Origin: Bryum argenteum | Lineage: Eukaryota > Streptophyta > Bryopsida > Bryales > Bryaceae | DNA: 64,000 nt | Assembly: GCA_037043015.1 (NCBI GenBank) | Contig: CM073324.1 | Location: forward strand, 28,312,097 to 28,376,096 | Direction: 5' to 3' | Shown: positions 33,230 through 45,600 of the stretch, piece by piece | Numbering within the stretch: the first letter of the stretch is position 1 | Layout of the letters: each line of letters opens with the position of its first letter | Program-made: the position numbers and the translations under genes | The notes under the pieces: generated by a model | Databases searched by the model: none | What the model was told of the DNA's origin: nothing | The model's input: the letters and a program-made list of their open reading frames with translations, nothing else

Positions 33230-33851
33230 ATTTGCCTACATCTAGACTTTTCGTGCAATTATTGGACTTTGATTCATCATGGAATCCCCCATGAAGTGTA
33301 CATATTTGGCAATATCTTTACAAGAACCAGAAATTTTATTTTTTAATTGATAACTCTAGACTTGCAAAGTCCAAAGTTTGGTAAATGTATCATAGTAGCT
33401 AGGCCTCCTATTTTGAGTTTGGTTTTTGTAATTAAATACTTGATTGCATTCAAGATGTGAGGAAGACATGACATTCATTTGAGCCCAAAAGGTCTAGTTT
33501 TGGACTCTTCTTCTTTTGTGACTTTTGGGGCGTTTTCACCATCACATACTTATTATTGAATTATGATGACCTATTACGGTTCAAGATTTTTCTTGGTTTG
33601 GAGGTGGAGGTGAATATCTTTTTAGTTGCAATAGGTTTATTTGTATATATTTTTTTTTCCAGCACAAATATGTTATGATCTCACAATCTATGAGACCTCA
33701 TGAGTCAAAATCTGACCCCATGACTCAAAATAAATTTACTCCAAAATAATCTGGTTAAGATTTATTTTTTTTTTTTTTTTTTCATTTTATCCATGGAGCT
33801 TCTAAGAAACTTGTGTTTTTAAGGCTAAAATTGCCTAGGGACGTATAGGGG
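33230..33851 (+). repeat. Interspersed repeat, right-hand part
   Basis: Homologous in order to 40740-41284: TTGCATTCAAGATGTGAGG, AAAGGTCTAGTTTTGGA, GAGACCTCATGAGTC, and a right end CCTAGGGACGTATAGGGG at about 33834-33851. The expected TTAA after it reads CTAG, so the end is mutated. Confidence 0.6.
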
Positions 33852-35208
33852 CTAGTGAACAAATTGTTTTATGTTGTGGATGATTTCAACTTTCCGAGGG
33901 AATCGAAAGAGGGGTTCCGGTGCAGCATCGATTCATCCAAGTGCATTCGTATAAGAAAAGGATGCTGGCAAACGATCTTCATCCACTTCATTCGTCATTC
34001 GACTGGAAACCCTGACAGGAGGCTCATTGCTGTTATTATTTCTGTGTCTCGGTGTCGGAAATCTGGCCTTCATCGTTGCCCTTTGATTGCCACGGCTAAG
34101 CTAAGTTTAGCTATCAGTCTTTGAGCAGGTCAGAAACACGGCTCCGCACCTGTGTCTGTCCTTTCTCTGTGAGCTTGGGTTTGAAGGATCGTCTGCGGGC
34201 GATCGGGAGACGCGCGATTGCCACCAGCCATGGTGAGTTGGGGGCACACTTTTGTGCTAGCTTCTCAATTTCGTCATACTGTTCAATGTGGATTAAATTC
34301 TTCCGCAACACAACTCGACTGATTGAATTTTACGAATTCAGGTCCGGAGCAGGCGATAGCCTTATGCTTCTCTTGCTTGCATGTTAGTTCATTCGTGTTT
34401 TTCACATTTGCAGTTTGTTTTCTTCAGTTGGATCTATTTGTTAGCTTCGATGTAGGAATGCTGTGCACAAGTTTTGCAAATAAACTGCACTATTTCAATT
34501 GCCTTGAGTGGCTTTGGACTTCGTGAAACTTACTTCCGAAGTTTCCGCTTACGCTTAGCAGTGGATGTGGATTGAAGTAAATAAATTCGAAGCTGTTCTT
34601 GAAAATCGGTGCTTGTTAGTACGACCTGAATTCGACCTGAATTGATTTGGAGGAGTTGGAAGATAATGGAATCAATCTTCCCCTGTTTGCGTATCAATTC
34701 GATGTCAGATGTAGAGTTGGACTCTATTTTTTTCCATGTCGGAAGTCACTCACGGTGTACAATTCAGCTTCGTTAACATCAGTGTCTGGCGTAATACTGC
34801 GCATCTCAGTCCAATTTGGCATTTGACATGCTTCGCACTTAAAGACGCGTCACCTTATCGGTTCCTATGTTCGTTAGGGTTTGATCTCTTCTTGCTTTTG
34901 ACATGCAATCTGCTCGAGTGTTTTTCTGGGGTCGAGTGAGTTTTAGGGTTCTGGCGTGTAATGTTGCCCTTCATTTTCCATCCTCGCTAATTTTTGTTGC
35001 ATCTCATGTGGAGTCGCAGGTCCGTAAAAGGCTGCTGTGTTGTTTTGGAGATGACGGGAGCAAAACGAGCTTGTGACTAGAATTTCAAATTGTTTAGAGA
35101 GCATGTGGTAATTAGATAACATCGCTGGTCTTGGACAAGTTATGTACTTAGAGTCACTGGGAAGAGTCACGGGTATTTGGTAGTTAGCCTTTTGCAAAAT
35201 AGGTTGAG
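33852..35208 (+). promoter_or_regulatory. AP-3 delta upstream region and 5' untranslated region
   Basis: The composition becomes gene-like from about 33,900, with short open stretches and CCATGGTGAGT at about 34,230 that could be a leader-intron donor. No convincing protein is encoded before ATG 35209. I cannot place the transcription start. Confidence 0.4.
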
Positions 35209-38167
35209 ATGGCTATGGCGGCGTCGGCAATGATGGAGTCCTTGTTTCAAAGGACAATGGACGATCTGGTGAAAGGTTTGCGGCTGCAAATGATAGGTGA
35301 GTCTCGATATTTGGCGAAAGCGCTGGAGGAGGTACGGAAGGAGATGAAGTCCACGGACCCGGTGATCAAGGTGACTGCTCTTCAGAAATTGACGTATCTG
35401 CAGATGGCCTGTGGAACTGACATGTCGTGGGCGTCATTTCATATCGTGGAGGTGATGACCATGCCCAAGTTCTCACACAAAAAAGTAGGCTACCTCGCGG
35501 CGGCACAGAGCTTTCATGAAGGAACGGATGTATTGGTTCTTACCACCAACTTGCTCCGGAAGGACATGGGAAGTAAGAACGAGTACGAGACAAGCATGGC
35601 CATCGAATGTCTGTCGCGGATTTTGAATGCGGATCTGGCAGCTGCATTGACGCCGGAAGTCTTCACCTTGATGGCTAGTAGCCGGAGTTTCATTCGAAAG
35701 AAGGCCACCCTAGTGTTGTTGAGGGTTTTTGTGAGGTTTCCCGATGCCATCAGGGTTGCCTTTAAACGACTCGTGGAGAAGATGGATGACGTTGAACCAC
35801 AGGTAGTGTGTGCTGCAGTCAGCGTTCTGTGCGAACTTACTTTGAAAGATCCACGGGCTTACCTTCCGCTGGCTCCGGAATTTTACAGACTATTTGAAAA
35901 GTCCACCAATAATTGGCTCTCTATTAAGCTGGTGAAAATTTTCGGCGCTTTGACTGCGCTGGAACCTCGCCTAGGACGCAAAATTGCAGGTCCGTTATGT
36001 GATCATATGAGAAAGACACACGCAAAATCATTGCTGTTTGAATGCATCCGCACGGTCACGCTTGGGTTGATTGAGCATGAGGGAGCTGTTAAGCTTTGTG
36101 TTGAGAAAGTGAGGGAAAACATGGCGCTTGGAGATCCGAACTTGAAGTACTTAGGACTGAAAGCGCTTGCTGCTTTGATGGATCCACATCCATGGGCGCT
36201 GGAAGCAAGTAAAGAGGTCATTATTAAATGCTTGAATGACGGGGATTTAAGCATACAGAGAAGTGCACTCGTTCTTATTATGGGCATGGTTTCTGATAGC
36301 AACGTGGAGGAGACAGTGCAGGTACGAATCGCATAATTACTAGAGCTTTCCTTTTGGACCACGGTGCACATGTGCCTGGTTGCTTGGACCAACTGCAGTA
36401 GAGACTGGTGCCGTAAGGCTGATAGTTGGTATGTAGTTGTGATGGCAAGTCGAGGTGTGGCCAGCTTCAGAGTTCCTCAAGCGTGTACTAAGAAAATTCC
36501 GGCTCTACATTGCTTTGCAGGTGTTACTTCATTATGCACAGTCAGCAGATGCAGGCTTCTGCAACGAACTAGTATCGTCAATACTGCAGACATGTAGTCG
36601 GGTTCGTTATGAGCTAGTATCTGATTTTGGCTGGTATGTATCAGTTTTGGCGGACATTGCTCGCATCCCTCATAGTGAACATGGCGATGAAGTAGGCCGC
36701 CAGCTCGTGGACATTGCACTCCGTGTCGAGTCTGTGCGGAGAGATGTCGTGAGAGTGTCACGTGGGCTCCTTGTCGACCCCGCGCTCCTCGGGAGACCTG
36801 CATTGCAAGGCGTGCTTTGTGCGGCAGCTTGGATAGTTGGGGAGTTCATCGACCGAGCACCTCTAGTACCATTTGAAATCTTGGAGGCTCTTCTCCAACC
36901 CCGCACACGGCTTTTGCCTTTCTCTGTACATGCGGTGTATCTTCAGGGTGTCTTGAAGGTTTTCGTGTCTTATGCCAAACGGAACTCCCGTGGAGAATCA
37001 AAAGATCCTGAGCAAGAGGAATCTGGTGAGCGAGGGTCTTTGCATGCGGCTGTGGAACTGATCAAACAGAACGTGACTCCTTTGGTGAGTAGTGTGGACA
37101 TGGAAGTGCAGGAGAGGGCGTGTAATGTGTTGGGATTGATTCAACCGTTTGAGGACCCCAGCAATGCAGGAAGAATGAAGGAAGCTTTTGAGACGATAGC
37201 TGTCCTCAGCGAGGTGTTGTCCATGGAACTGGGACCTGTTTCTGTGCATGCGCAGGGAAGGGTTTCATTGCCTGACGGTCTTGTGGTCGAAGAAAATCTT
37301 GATGCTCTAGGTCCTGTTGATAGCAGTGATGACTTGCTCCTGCACTCTGGAGAGGCAAGACCTAGCACCACTTATCGAGAATGGGAAGCTGAGTTCAACT
37401 TCCAACCGCCAAGTAAGGAGACCTCCGCTTCCGTTTTGGATTCAAGTGCTGCGTTACTACAGCAGCATCGTAGCAGACATGGAAATTACTATTTGCCAAG
37501 TGATGCACCCTCCGCGGATTATCCGCCACCCGCTGCAACTGCAGAAGCTGCACCTGATGTACCACCGGATACGTCTATGGGCGATGAGAGTTCCCTGTTG
37601 CGGGCCAAGTCCCGACAAGGGAAGGCACGTAGGCCAGTTGTTGTTGCATTGGACGACGAGGATGATCTGCCTGGTGTTGCAGCACCTGTGAGCAAAAAAG
37701 GCTTAAAGGATGAGTTGGTGTTCAATGCAATACGAGATGCTTTGTCTGCAGACGGGAACAAGGGTGTCACTTCAGCCGATGGGGGAGAAAGTCATCTTGG
37801 TGCATCCTCGTCCAGGAAGTCTCGGCCTGGTCATCGTTCTGTGAAAAACAGAGAGAAGACTAGTCCCAGGAAGGGGGATGAAGTTGGAGGTACCGATTTG
37901 GGCAACGAAGCTGGCAGACAAACACCAGATGGGCATAAGGAGCATCGAAGGAGCAGACATAGACCCTCGAAACACGAAATTCTTGTACTACCGAATAATG
38001 ATGGGTCTAGTAGTGAAAATGACAAGGAAGGCACATTCCAGCTCAGCGAAAAGTCGCATAGAAAGAAACATAATCATCGATCTTCACATCGGCATAGCCG
38101 ACGTCAGGGGAAAAGCCCTGTTTCTACAACGCAGAATCCAGGCTCAATTCCTGACTTTCTCCTGTAG
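35209..38167 (+). CDS. AP3D: AP-3 adaptor complex subunit delta
   Basis: This is the large subunit of the AP-3 coat, which sorts cargo from endosome/trans-Golgi to the vacuole. Coding exons are 35209-36321 and 36521-38167, phase 0, with a 199-bp GT-AG intron (GTACGA ... TTTGCAG), giving 919 codons, near the size of plant AP-3 delta. Residues about 10-550 form the adaptin-N armadillo-like solenoid (AMMESLFQRTMDDLVKGLR, TALQKLTYLQMACGTDMSWA, NNWLSIKLVKIFGALTALEP, FGWYVSVLADIARIP). The junction ETVQ / VLLHYAQSADAGFCNE restores the family sequence. The C-terminal 250 residues are low-complexity, acidic then basic His/Arg/Ser-rich (KHNHRSSHRHSRRQGK), as in the delta hinge. No ear domain is evident, as in other plants. 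The start is the first in-frame ATG of the conserved N-terminus. An alternative frame through 36455-36520 exists but would add residues foreign to the family. Confidence 0.95.
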
Positions 38168-39290
38168 AAGGTTGTTTGTCTTTGGTGAAAGTCTTCCAGT
38201 TCTTCATATGCGACAGAGGCACCCTCTCTTGGAGCAGGTCAACTTGAGGGATTGCGAGGTACTGTGGAGTACATCTGGTATTCAATTGGACATCAAGAGA
38301 TCCGAGTTGAATTCGAGCTTATGCTGTGGCGGAGTGCATTTCTTTTGTTGCACAGTAGCGTTGATTAGAATGTCAATGGAAGCTTGTGTAGAGGCAAGCA
38401 TCCAAAGGGCCCTAACTGCGACAACATTGAGCTGTCTTGCCTTTAACTGTATGATACACCACCCATTGATATTTGTATCCGGCCAAATACTTGCAGGTTA
38501 GTTCTTCCTGTTATGGTTTGTAGATGTAGTTGCTGCGCAATGTTCATAGTAATCAGTAGGGGCTTACTGTCATTGCACGGCATCATCCCAACAGAGTTTG
38601 GGTAGTTCATCTTTCCTTTGTTCCAACTTATTGTTCCGGTTCCATCTTGATGAAATTTTTTTCTCCCATTTGGCAAGTAGGTGATATCAAAGCACATCTT
38701 TTTGCTTACAGGTTCTAGGAGACGGACGAAGTATGAGGCGGCGGTGTGTTGGATGTGATCATGGGATAAGAACCGTCTCATTGTTATCGGATAACCATAT
38801 GAGTTTACACCCAGGTGAAGACTTGTTTTGCTCTTATCTCTCACTCAGTTCTTAAGTATCTATACAATGCTCTGGCAGGTACTGTGAGCACAACTACGCA
38901 CACCGCAAGTAGCTTGTCATTCAGTATATCGATCCTGCATTTAAGAGGGTGGTTTATGCCAGCTTTATTATATGTTTCAACTTTGTTTTGAAACGTTTAT
39001 ATCATGGAGAATGGACATCTTGCAGCTGTCAAATATTTATTCACAGTGCTTTCCATTTGTTGCGAGAGCTCATAAATTTTATATTGCTCGTTGTTTCTGG
39101 CTCAGGTACATTCTTTTAAATCTCGCTACAGTGGTTATTTGGCAAGAAGTTATTTTATATCAAATTACTTTTTGAGATGTTAGTCACCTTAGAGGAGGTG
39201 TCAAGGTTCATTTTCCCCAATTCAAATAGCTCCATAAGAAAAAAATAAAATAAAAAAAGTTCGACTTACTATATATATACATACATATAT
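38168..39290 (+). other. AP-3 delta 3' untranslated region and spacer
   Basis: Sequence after the TAG at 38165-38167 has no supported gene. The next few hundred bases are probably 3' UTR. A short TATA-type tract lies at about 39271-39299. Confidence 0.45.
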
Positions 39291-39579
39291 ATATATATGA
39301 AACGTTCTGGGTTTAGGGTCCCTACATTTTGTTCCTTTCAAAAAAAGTTTCAAAATTTGAGTTTTTTTTCCAAGATTCACAAACTTATAAGTCATAAAGA
39401 CACTTGCTCGTTGTGACCGTTCTTTATCATTAGATATGTGTGGTTCAGATATGTGTGGTTCAAGTGTTCATATATCCAATGACATGCATGTTTTTCTATA
39501 CTGTTGTTTTTAGACCTTCTGCTAGAAAATAATTTGCATGAAGGTCAAGAAAATGGAACTAGTCTAATAAATTTTGTGT

Positions 39580-39910
39580 AAGCATATCAAATCTGACTAC
39601 TTGCATGGAAAAAAATACGAACAAAATATTTGGGGTAACAATCTTTAGGTCCCAATTTGTACCATGGAGACAATGTCTACCAAAGAATGCTCAAAAAAAT
39701 TCTGCACAAACTTTACATGTGATGATCTCGCAAATGGTCCTATGGTCATCTCTTGAATCAATAACTAAAAGTAGGCTTGTATGCAAGATCTTACGGTTGA
39801 AAGTGTAAAAGAAAACTGATTTTACTTAGTGTACACCCCTGGGAACGCATGGAGGTAGAAAGTTACAATTATGAATATTCAAGCTCCCAAAAATGCAAGG
39901 ATCTTCAAGG
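39580..39910 (-). repeat. Diverged piggyBac-related fragment
   Basis: 39600-39810 matches the minus strand of 4040-4265 in the piggyBac left region (CATGGAAAAAAATACGAAC, ATGATCTCGCAAATGG, AAGATCTTACGGTTGAA). The expected end lies at about 39910, followed by TTAA (39911-39914). The last 40 bases read inward retain a CATTTTTG-type subterminal motif but the terminus itself is decayed. The other end is not seen. Confidence 0.6.
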
Positions 39911-40312
39911 TTAAGTCTTGAGCTTTTGTGTGCATCTGCCCATCTAATGATTATGTAAACCTCCATTGCTTGTGAGATGAATAGATAGATGATAGGTAAT
40001 CCTATTACACAAATTGAAACTCAAAGGGGCCTTGTCTTAATCTCATAATGAACTTGTAATACTTGGTCAGAGTTCAATGTGCAGAAATTCTCAAAATGCT
40101 CAATTTCCATAAAATCATTGGATTTTTAAATCTAAATTGTGAAAGAATTTTGAAAACATTTGTAAATTTTCTCATATTCGTCCTCTACAAGATCCTAAAG
40201 AGTTAAGCTTGCGAACCATTTCATTGAAAATCTAAAGGAGACTTCAACCATGAGCTCGTTTTGGAGAAAAGATGATGGTCACTACCTCCTTAGGCCATGA
40301 GGGGTTACTTAA

Positions 40313-41284
40313 CCCTTAAACGCTCACGATGTCGAAAAACGACATTTTGGATGTACATCAGAAACTTTGAAGAGCCATATCTTTTTCTTCCGAGGTCCGT
40401 TTTGGATGAAATCACTTGGATTAGGTTCCAAATCAAGTCTAGTTTGTGTTGAAAAATTTTCAAGCCCATGCAATAAAGTATGAATTAATGGAATGCACTT
40501 TAGTGAAGACAACTCTTGTTTTTGGGTTTCCAAGCATGGGGCATGTATTACCATTGCAAGCCAATTATGTAAAATTGAACATAGTTTTTCATGATTTTTT
40601 TTTCATAGTCATGATCTTAAGGTGATTCTTAACAACTTTGTAGAGAGAAGTTTTTTGATCCAAATGATTGTGCTATTGGATTTGCAATGATGTTTTGTCA
40701 ACAGAAAAAGTGAGAAAATGGATGATATTTGAGGAGCATTATCTCCCTCATCCACCGTTGGATTTCAGCTTAATTTTTTGGGATGGCCTCCAATTAGAGT
40801 CTACTCTAAGAGGTAGAAACCTTAACAAGATCGAAGATGTTTTGAAGATAAGGCATGAAATTGAATGCAAAGGGTCTAGTTTTGGATTATTTTTCCTTTG
40901 TAAAATGTTCGGTAGTTTTTACCATTGCATGGCTTTTATTTGAGCCAAGATATTTTTTTGATGAATTTTTGTTGGGTAAAGGACTTATTAAGATGAAGGT
41001 GAACATCTTTCTAGTTGGTGATTTTTTCATTGCAATAGGTATATTGGTAGCATTTCCACCTCAAAGTGAAAATGATGAAATTTTGCAGTTTGTTTTTGAT
41101 ATTAATATGTTACGATCTCCCGATCTATAAGGCCTCATGACTCAAATTTTGGTCCACATGATCTTCGATAAGTCTATTACAAGTTTGTATGGTTGAGATC
41201 TTAATAGCTTCTCTTGATTTTCATCTATGACGATTTCTATGGAAATGTGCTTTTCTGCTAAAAATAGGCTCGGGCGTTTAGGGG
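40313..41284 (+). mobile_element. Non-autonomous piggyBac-like element
   Basis: The element is 972 bp flanked by TTAA (40309-40312, 41285-41288). The left end CCCTTAAACGCTCACG and the inverse of the right end CCCCTAAACGCCCGAG agree at 13 of 16 positions and share the CCC(C/T)TAAA start with the 3.9-9.6 kb element. There is no transposase frame. Relatives at 12.7, 33.2 and 41.3 kb show it is a dispersed family. Confidence 0.8.
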
Positions 41285-41540
41285 TTAACATGTGCCATAT
41301 GTAAAAATACAACATTTTGGATGACAAGCTAAAACTTTGAGGAGCCATAAATCTTCATTCAAAACCCGTTTTCCAAGATATCACTTATTTTGAGTTTTAG
41401 ATCAAGTCTAGATTGTGTGGTAAAGATTGCAAACCCATTGAAGAAAATATGAATCAATGGCATGCATTCTAGTGACGGCAGCTCTTACTTTTGAATTTTC
41501 AAAAATGTGGCATGATGGAGGCAATTTTTTTGGTGATTGG
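41285..41540 (+). repeat. Truncated copy of the same repeat, adjacent
   Basis: Starting at the shared TTAA, the sequence repeats the left part of the family (ACATTTTGGATGACAAGC, GATCAAGTCTAGATTGTGTG, GTGACGGCAGCTCTT). It stops at about 41,520, where GC-rich promoter-like DNA begins. Confidence 0.7.
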
Positions 41541-42644
41541 TGATTATTTTGTTGCCAAGGGTAGCAGTGGCAAACCACATGGACATTGCGCTTGGAAGGG
41601 AGATGAAGAATGCAAGAGGAGAGGAAGCGACGGGCAGTTGGGGAGAGACGGTCGGAGAGCAGCAAAAAGCAAGCCAAAGCAAGGAAAGGGAAGGAAAGGG
41701 AAGGAAGCGAATGGGCCATGGAGGGAGGGGGCATTGTGTGGGCTGCAATCCAACTGGACTGGGTGGCCAAACCCGCGCCATTTGCTCATTCCCCGCTCAC
41801 CTGCTGCTGCTGCTTGTGTGGCGCCAGTCGAGCTTCTCATATCGCCCCAGATATTTCCGTCCCCCCTCTCATCTCCCCCCTCCGTCCACATCACCTCATT
41901 TCCTAGATTCCATGCCCCTGTCATTCCGGCGTTCATGCTAGGGCGTCATACGCTGGTCCGATTATGTTATTCATTTTTGCGGGGTGCTTCCGACTTGGTT
42001 TTGAATGCGAGTAGTGTGCGCTCGGCGGGTGACGGACAGAGGCAACGAGTGGCGGCGCTCGCCTGCTTGCTCGCTCACGTTGCCCTTTCCACACACCACT
42101 GGCGTTTCCTACCCCCGCCAGATTGCTTGCCCCGCGCCCTTTGTCTCTCCCCTGCCTTGAATTGCTGCCCAGCTCTCGCTCTACATCTTTCCTCCTTTTG
42201 TCCGTGCAATTCTTGTGCTGCATCTGTGGTGCTCCAAGGTGCGTCTTGCACGCCCGCCCTCGTCCTTTTTGTTGCCATCGTCGTGTGCCACAGAGTGTCA
42301 CTTTACTTTCCGTTCTTTAATTAGAAAGAATTGTGTTGGGTGAGCTCGCTCGGTTGCACTGTACATCTATTCTCTGAGCTAGCGATTCTTCACTTGCCTT
42401 TTGATCATATTATATGAAAGTGAGGCTGTTTAGCGATTCGAATTGCAATTGGAATTTAGAAGATTTAAGGCTGATTGAAGTGGATTCAGTGCTGCTTGCT
42501 GTGTGAAGTCATCTTCAGCTGTGGTCGATGGAGCTGACTAGAATGTGAGTGTGAAGACACCGGTGGAATCGGGTATGGGCTGATCAGAATCAAATTAGAA
42601 GATTCAACGTAAATCCTGTGCTCGAACCTTTATCCGATTCTGTT
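41541..42644 (+). promoter_or_regulatory. GC-rich promoter / leader region of the SMUBP2-type helicase gene
   Basis: Composition changes sharply to GC-rich with CpG and CT-rich stretches (about 41,560-42,330), ending at the conserved ATG 42645. Overlapping frames are open on both strands here (up to 277 codons at 41491-42324), but their Pro/Ser/Cys-rich sequences look like by-products of base composition. No TATA box is obvious. Confidence 0.5.
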
Positions 42645-45600
42645 ATGGCGACTCCGGCATTGGCGAATACAGGAGTACTGGGCACTGACTTTCTGTCATC
42701 GCGTGTCGGAAACCACCTGTCTTCTTTGAAAAAAATAGCTTCACCTTTCGTGTCAGTGAACTCGAAGGGGAGCTTCAGCCATAGCCAGCCGTTCCTGTGC
42801 GTTGTTGCCTTCGCTGCAGGACGTCAAGGAGATGGACAGAGTCCAGGTGAGGGGCCCGAAAAGAAACCTTTTTACCTCAAGAATAAGAGACGGAGTGGAA
42901 AGAACACAAGAAAGAGGAGCGAGGGAGTGGAGGTGAAGACAAGCGATCTTCGAGCCCTCCTCTCCAATTCGGCAGCTCCTGTTTTTTCTGAGGAAACGGA
43001 GGCTCCGTCGGATCTGACCTCGCAACTTTCGTCTGATGACGACGACGACGCCGTTGAGGATTCAGGTATGCTTGGATTCTTGTTGCCAATTTGAGCTCTT
43101 AAGGGTAGGCAATGATTGAACGATTCAACCGTTGTTCTCATCAACTCGGGACGTAACAATCATAAAATTCTGCATCACTTTCAAGGTTTCAGCATCAGAA
43201 TACCCATGATACGCTACAAGAGATTCGAGTACGAGAATTACCGGTGTCGGGCCACTGTGCAGAGCTTGGACCCCTAACAGAGATAAATTTGGACTGCATG
43301 TGCAATAAGGGCGATAGACAACGCTTATCAGGGACTGTTACACCCAGGACGCAGTTAGGATTTCCGGATGTGCTGCACGTAATTCAGACAAAAACATGTG
43401 GAGATGAATGAATATAATGGCCTTCGCATGAAACAAAAGCATATGTATTTTCTACTGTTTCTATTTGTATTTTCTTCTGGTCAGGCTTTTCCTGTGCTTT
43501 TTGCAATGATTACAAAGTAGCCTTCCTTCACTTACCTGGCCCAAGATCCTGTTTTCTTAATAATTTGTAGCATGCCACATACCTGGGACGAGTGTGAGTT
43601 CGTCATTGCTGCAACAATCCTGAAACCCCGAACAATTTTGTGAAGAAAATGCCTAGCCTTATCGGATTTTCGATTCAAGTGGCGGTTCAACCTTTGCTAC
43701 GAAGAGGAGGCATGACGAGAGGAAATCGTTTAGAAAAAGTCATTTTTTCGGGACAACGGAGGCCCGCATCGCTGATATGTATTGCGAAAGGTCTTGACCC
43801 TTTGCCAAATATATGGAAACAAGCGGGAGGCATGAGCAAGTGTGGTCGTGGTTGCAGATGATGCGGAGAAGCCTGGGAATCCGCTGGGGAGGAAAGTGCT
43901 GGGCAAGGCAGTAGTGAAGTGGATGCGGGATGGCATTGCGGCCATGGTGGGAGAGGTAGCGTGTGCGCAGGAAATGGGAGAAGTTAAAGAAGCAGAGGAG
44001 CGCATGGGCACGGGTCACAACCTGGTCGCGCTGGCGCAGCCCTTCTTGCTGGCCAGACCCATGCCTCAGGGCCTGGAGCCTGTTTGCCTCCGTGCCAGCC
44101 TTCATTATCCCACCATCTTTGACCATTATCAACGCGAGTTGCGCGTAGCTCTGCAAGCCTCTCAGGTACGCACACATTCTCAAACATGGATCGTGTGGAT
44201 ACTTCATGAACGAGGTCCCAGTTTTTGATGCTTGAAGTAGCGTGTTCTCAGTTTGTCATGAATTGGCAACTTGTGGAGGCACCTCCGGTCGTGATAAAAC
44301 CCTGACAATGATGTTTTTTCTGGTTCATGTCTTTGTTAGCTTTCTTGACAATTGCTGAAGCTCTCATTTTTCAGAATACATAAATGTACCATGGACCTTC
44401 TGTTAGCCAATTCTATTGTGGGCAGTGAGTCTCTACGATGTACGGAGTCCAGTTCAAAGAAGTGAATGTTGGATGTCGCGGGTGCAGGCGAAAGGAAAGG
44501 TGGAAAACTGGCAGAGCACTGAAGCCTGGAAGCTTCTGAAGAAGTTCGCAAAATCTGGTACGGTGACGTTTTATACGTTAAACGTGTTTGGGTTTTGAAA
44601 GTATGTGGTAATCAAGCCGGCAATCTCATTGTGAATATTCTACGCATAATTGATTATCAAAGGTTCTGGGAAAAGAAGTAGAAGCCGTCTGTCCTGCCTA
44701 GTGTGACATTCCGTGTCTTATAAATAGCACAATGTCCTAAGAAGGAAGAGTCGGATGGATGGCATGAGCTGAAAGGCAGAAAGTGTACGGAGGTGTGTGC
44801 TTCGTGGAGCGGTGCTGCACTTTTTATTGTGAACTTCGTACGGTTAGAAGGTGTTTCAATTGGGAGTTGACGCCAGGGTCATGTTGGCACAGGTGGGCAC
44901 CGGGCGGTCGCTAGGAAGGCGAAAGAGCCCAAGCAGATTCATGACATTCTAGGAATATCTCGGGAGCGGATTGCTGAGATCCAGTCTCAGTTGGACACAT
45001 TTGTGAAGAGAGGTTTGGAGCTCTTGCAGATCGAGAGAGATGCTGAATTGGAAGCCACGCATCAGTCTCTAGAGGGTGCTGCGTCTGCCATTGGCTTCCC
45101 TTCCAGTACTTCTTCAGACGATATAGACGAGCAGGTGCTTGAGAACTGCGATTCTATCGCCAATTTGGTTGCCACTGGTTCCACCACAGGTACGATATCA
45201 TCTGGAAAGTTTGATCAGTTTACAAAATGTGCGTTGTGCTTTCTGATCAGGACCATCCTTGTGAAGCGGCTTTTGCACAAGATGGTGATAGGGAGTAAGA
45301 AAGACGGAAAATGATAAGATAACAATACAGAGAGATTAGTGTACACGGCTTCGTACACTAGAAGATTTTCTATTGACCATCTCATCCCCTAAACAAGCTT
45401 GTTGTATCAGGAAGGAAATTGTCCCGTGCGCACGTCATACATAGATTGCGTCGTAGCACTTGATATTTGTACGAGTTTTTCGTGGAAGACCCGTGGATTG
45501 ATTTCTTCTAGCAGAATTATACTAAGAGCATATTATGAATGCTTTTGCCTCACAGGTCTGGGAGGAATGCACTTGGTCAGTCTGTCAGTTGAAGGAGGAG

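Noticed and set aside
36455..36520. Extension of AP-3 delta exon 2 upstream to 36455
   Set aside because: The added residues (FLKRVLRKFRLYIALQ) are foreign to the family, while splicing at TTTGCAG 36520 restores the conserved sequence in phase 0.
41491..42324. A 277-codon open frame upstream of the helicase gene
   Set aside because: The region is GC-rich and open in several frames on both strands. The translation is Pro/Ser/Cys-rich without a domain and overlaps the likely promoter and leader. Base composition explains it.
42618..42644. An earlier GTG start for the helicase
   Set aside because: Nuclear genes start at ATG; 42645 is the first ATG of the frame and gives a plausible targeting peptide.
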